Positions 61,939 to 64,000 of a stretch of 64,000 nucleotides of DNA are shown in pieces (the stretch's first letter is position 1; each line of letters starts with the position of its first letter). Below the pieces are notes generated by a model, which worked only from the letters and a program-made list of their open reading frames with translations, had not been told where the DNA came from and did not search any database. Origin of the DNA: Coralloluteibacterium thermophilum (GTDB lineage Bacteria > Pseudomonadota > Gammaproteobacteria > Xanthomonadales > Xanthomonadaceae); the NCBI RefSeq assembly GCF_042654365.1, contig NZ_JBHSGG010000015.1:1-64000 (forward strand), given 5' to 3'. A program made the translations under genes and the position numbers.

Positions 61939-62518
61939 CCAGCTCCCTCCCCTGCGAAGCGGGGGTGGGGAGGGGGCGCTTTTTCTGCGAGGGGTGGGGC
62001 AAGAGGGGGCGGGGAAACACGCAGAGCGCAGATGCCCCCCAGACCTCGTTTCTCACTCCTCTGCACTCACTCCTCGACCCGCCAGCCCCCTCCCCTGCGA
62101 AGCGGGGGAGGGCTGGGGAGGGGGCGCTTTTTCTGCGAGGGGCGAAGCAAGAGGGGGCGGGGAAACACGCGGAGCGCAGATGCCCCCCAGACCTCGTTTC
62201 TCACTCCTCTGCACTCACTCCTCGACCCGCCAGCCCCCTCCCCTGCGAAGCGGGGGAGGGCTGGGGAGGGGCGCTTTTTCTGCGAGGGGCGAAGCAAGAG
62301 GGGGCGGGGAAACACGCAGAGCGCAGATGCCCCCCAGACCTCGTTTCTCACTCCTCCCACTCACTCCTCGACCCGCCAGCCCCCTCCCCTGCGAAGCGGG
62401 GAGGACTGGGGAGGGGGCGCTTTTTTTCTGCGAGGGGTGGGGCAAGAGAGGGCGGGGAAACACGCAGAGCGCAGATGCCCCCCAGACCTCGCTTCTCACT
62501 CCCCTCCACTCACTCCTC
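61939..62518. repeat. Four-copy tandem repeat, period about 147 bp
   Basis: Landmark GCGCTTTTTCTGCGAGGG (with small changes) starts at 61976, 62124, 62271 and 62417, i.e. periods 148, 147 and 146. Each unit contains a hairpin CCCTCCCCTGC-GAA-GCGGGGGAGGG, the T tract, GGGGCGGGGAAACACGC, GCAGATGCCCCCCAGACCTCG and CTCACTCCTC. Copies are nearly identical and differ mainly in G-run and T-run lengths. The hairpin and T tract together look like a terminator on the plus strand. The last copy runs into the 3' end of the PDZ gene. Confidence 0.92.
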
Positions 62519-63482
62519 CGCGTGGCGCCGCCGGCGGGGCGGGAGGCTCCGGCGGTGCGGGCGGGGCGGGCATGAAGTCGAAGCTGCGGCCTTCGGGAAC
62601 GATGATGGCGACGTCGCGGGCGCGGCGGTCGCGCTGCACGCGCAGGTGCACCGTCTCTCCGGGTGTGGCGCGGCGCAGGGCGCGCATGGCCTCGCGCGGG
62701 GTGTTCACCGGCTCGCCCTCGATGGCGAGGATCACGTCGCCGGCCTCCAGCGCGTCCAGCCTGCCCTTGCCGGGCAGCACCAGCACGCCGCGTTCGGTGC
62801 CGAAGTAGCGGCCCAGCTGCGCATCGACCGCGGCGAGGTTGAGGCCGCTCCAGCGGAAGGCCTGGGTCAGCATGCCGAAGTCGCAGCGTTCGCCGTCGTC
62901 GCCGCAGGGCGAGAGGGCGGACAGCCGACCGACCTCCTCGTTGAGGCGAGACAGGTCGACGTGCAGCCGGTCGAGTCCCTCCCCGGCACGCAGCATCACC
63001 ACCTCGCGCGCGGGCGGGGTGGAGGCGACGACCTCGGTGCTGTCGGTCCGGCCGTCGCGCAGGTAGTCCACCCGTACACGCTGGCCGTCCTCCAGTCCGG
63101 CGAGCTTCGCGCGTGTGTCGGCGAGCCGCGCCTCGGCATCGGCGCCGTCGATGCGCTGCCCGTCGATGGCGACCAGCACGTCGCCGCTGCGCAGTCCGGC
63201 CTCGGCGGCGCCGCCGGAGGGCGTCACGCCCTGGATCCTCACGCCCTGTGCGGCCTCGCCCAGCACCAGCCCGAGGCGCGGGCGCAGCAGTTCGATGCGA
63301 CGCATGCCGGCGACCTGCTCGCGCGAGAGCTCGGCAACGCGGCGGGCGGCGTCGGCGAGATCCTTGCGCGCCGCTTCGAGTGCGGCACGCTCGCCGTCCG
63401 CCGCGGGCGGCGCGGACTGGGCGAAGCCGGTGGCCGGCAGCAGCAGGGCGAGGGACAGCGCGATGCGCGACATGCGGGACAT
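62496..63482 (-). CDS. Secreted protein with two PDZ domains
   Basis: 328 residues with a signal peptide (RIALSLALLLPATGFAQ). A coiled-coil-like start (ERAALEAARKDLADAARRVAEL) precedes PDZ 1 (about 70-155, RLGLVLG, GVTPSGGAAEAGLRSGDVLVAIDG) and PDZ 2 (about 210-300, LDALEAGDVILAIEGEPVNTPREAM, VHLRVQRDRRARDV). A Pro/Ala tail (MPAPPAPPEPPAPPAAPRGG) follows, and the last codons lie in the tandem repeat. No protease domain is present, so it is probably a scaffold or envelope-stress adaptor. Start 63482 chosen for GGAG spacing; 63494 also possible. Downstream of an anti-sigma-like gene on the same strand. Confidence 0.82.
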   Translation of the reverse strand: MSRMSRIALSLALLLPATGFAQSAPPAADGERAALEAARKDLADAARRVAELSREQVAGMRRIELLRPRLGLVLGEAAQGVRIQGVTPSGGAAEAGLRSGDVLVAIDGQRIDGADAEARLADTRAKLAGLEDGQRVRVDYLRDGRTDSTEVVASTPPAREVVMLRAGEGLDRLHVDLSRLNEEVGRLSALSPCGDDGERCDFGMLTQAFRWSGLNLAAVDAQLGRYFGTERGVLVLPGKGRLDALEAGDVILAIEGEPVNTPREAMRALRRATPGETVHLRVQRDRRARDVAIIVPEGRSFDFMPAPPAPPEPPAPPAAPRGGVSGGE

Positions 63483-63512
63483 GGTGTGCTCCATCTGGAT
63501 TGTGTGGATGAC

Positions 63513-64000
63513 TCAATCGACCGCGACGGCCACGAGCTGGTAGTCCTGCCCGCGCGTCGCCAGCCACAGGCGGGTGGCTTCGAGGGCGGCGAGATCGCGC
63601 AGCAGGTGCACGCGTTCCTCCCACAGGGCGAGGTGCTCGGCGTCGCTGCCCGGCGCGAGGTCACCCAGGCGCGCATCGACCAGGCGCAGGCGGTCCTCGT
63701 AGCCGGCGGCGAGCGCGGCCACGCTGCCGCTGGCGGCCGCATCGTCCTGGGCCGCGGCGACGAGCGCCTCGAGCGAGCGCGATTCGGCCATCAGCGACTC
63801 CAGCCGGGCGACCTCCGGGGGCGTCTGTGGCGCCGTCTCCGCGGGCCGCAGCGGGCCGTACAGCGGCAGCGCCACGGCCAGCGCGAGCGCGGCCGCGGCG
63901 GCCATCCCGATCCAGGCGCGTCGCGCCGGCCGCCGGGTGGCCGGTCGCCGCAGGCGCGCGGCGATCGCGGGCCAGGCGTCCTGCGGCGTTTCCTCGGGCA
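63513..64000 (-). CDS. Anti-sigma-factor-like membrane protein (5' end beyond the window)
   Basis: At least 161 residues; the start lies to the right of 64000. The visible N-terminal part (PQDAWPAIAARLRR, then a basic stretch) is cytoplasmic, one TM follows (IGMAAAAALALAVALPLYG), and the rest is periplasmic and helical (RLESLMAESRSLEALVAAAQDD). This cytoplasmic-TM-periplasmic layout and the following PDZ gene resemble anti-sigma factor/RseA-like operons of ECF sigma factors. The sigma gene, if any, would be off the right edge. The product class is inferred from topology only. Confidence 0.6.
   Translation of the reverse strand, partial: PEETPQDAWPAIAARLRRPATRRPARRAWIGMAAAAALALAVALPLYGPLRPAETAPQTPPEVARLESLMAESRSLEALVAAAQDDAAASGSVAALAAGYEDRLRLVDARLGDLAPGSDAEHLALWEERVHLLRDLAALEATRLWLATRGQDYQLVAVAVD

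Noticed and set aside
61939..62518. CRISPR array
   Set aside because: Units are 147 bp and repeated end to end; there are no short direct repeats with unique spacers and no cas genes.
61882..62808. Long plus-strand open frame across the tandem repeats
   Set aside because: It has no ribosome binding site, is made of repeat translation, and continues antisense to the PDZ gene.

Overview
The window is GC-rich DNA (about 70% by eye). It looks like a chromosomal segment from a gammaproteobacterium of the Xanthomonadaceae/Lysobacterales type, such as a Lysobacter- or Luteimonas-like organism. The evidence is the base composition, three large TonB-dependent receptors, a DUF3348/DUF802/OmpA/DUF2894 operon, an S-adenosylhomocysteine (SAH) riboswitch on ahcY and a hemP-receptor-DUF6607 iron locus. 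No search was run, so the genus is a guess.

Left edge (1-988): lower-GC, gene-poor DNA ends in a 23-bp copy of the 3' end of a tRNA-Gly, followed by a strong terminator. This is what the right attachment site of an integrated element looks like. From there on the content is chromosomal: rimB-rimK (S6 modification), a small secreted protein, an OmpR/HK two-component pair, then ilvE, a DUF4124 protein and metF on the minus strand. Next come an amidohydrolase, an FMN reductase, a TonB receptor/PhoD phosphatase pair, an M14 peptidase, a DUF3228 protein and an alpha/beta hydrolase with an Asp nucleophile.

17-28 kb: an acyl-CoA dehydrogenase-like gene, a hybrid histidine kinase and a FadD-type ligase lead into a compact operon (22.6-28.1 kb). 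It encodes an AurF-like diiron oxygenase, a free carrier protein, a thioester reductase fused to an alpha/beta hydrolase, a free amino-acid adenylation enzyme and a HIT hydrolase. This looks like a dissected version of the N-oxygenase plus A-T-R logic of valdiazen/fragin-type pathways. It is the best candidate here for an undescribed biosynthetic system.

29-33.6 kb: four minus-strand genes overlap by 4 nt each (DUF3348, a MotA/TolQ-like protein with a long coiled-coil tail, a MotB/OmpA-like protein, DUF2894). They look like an ion-driven membrane motor of unknown purpose. Upstream is ahcY with a clear SAH riboswitch. metK and metF also lie in the window, so three SAM-cycle genes are present but dispersed.

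35-48 kb: a succinate/acetate CoA-transferase, Hsp20, a glycosyltransferase plus glycogen-debranching-type glycosidase, a second TonB receptor paired with an S9 peptidase, and metK. 48-64 kb: an SMP-30 lactonase, an acyltransferase fusion with an LpxH-like enzyme, a YdjM-type membrane protein, a glutamate-receptor-like channel gene split by one amber codon, dusB, ribokinase with a nucleoside transporter, the Fur-type hemP locus, a four-copy 147-bp tandem repeat, a PDZ protein and an anti-sigma-like gene cut by the right edge.
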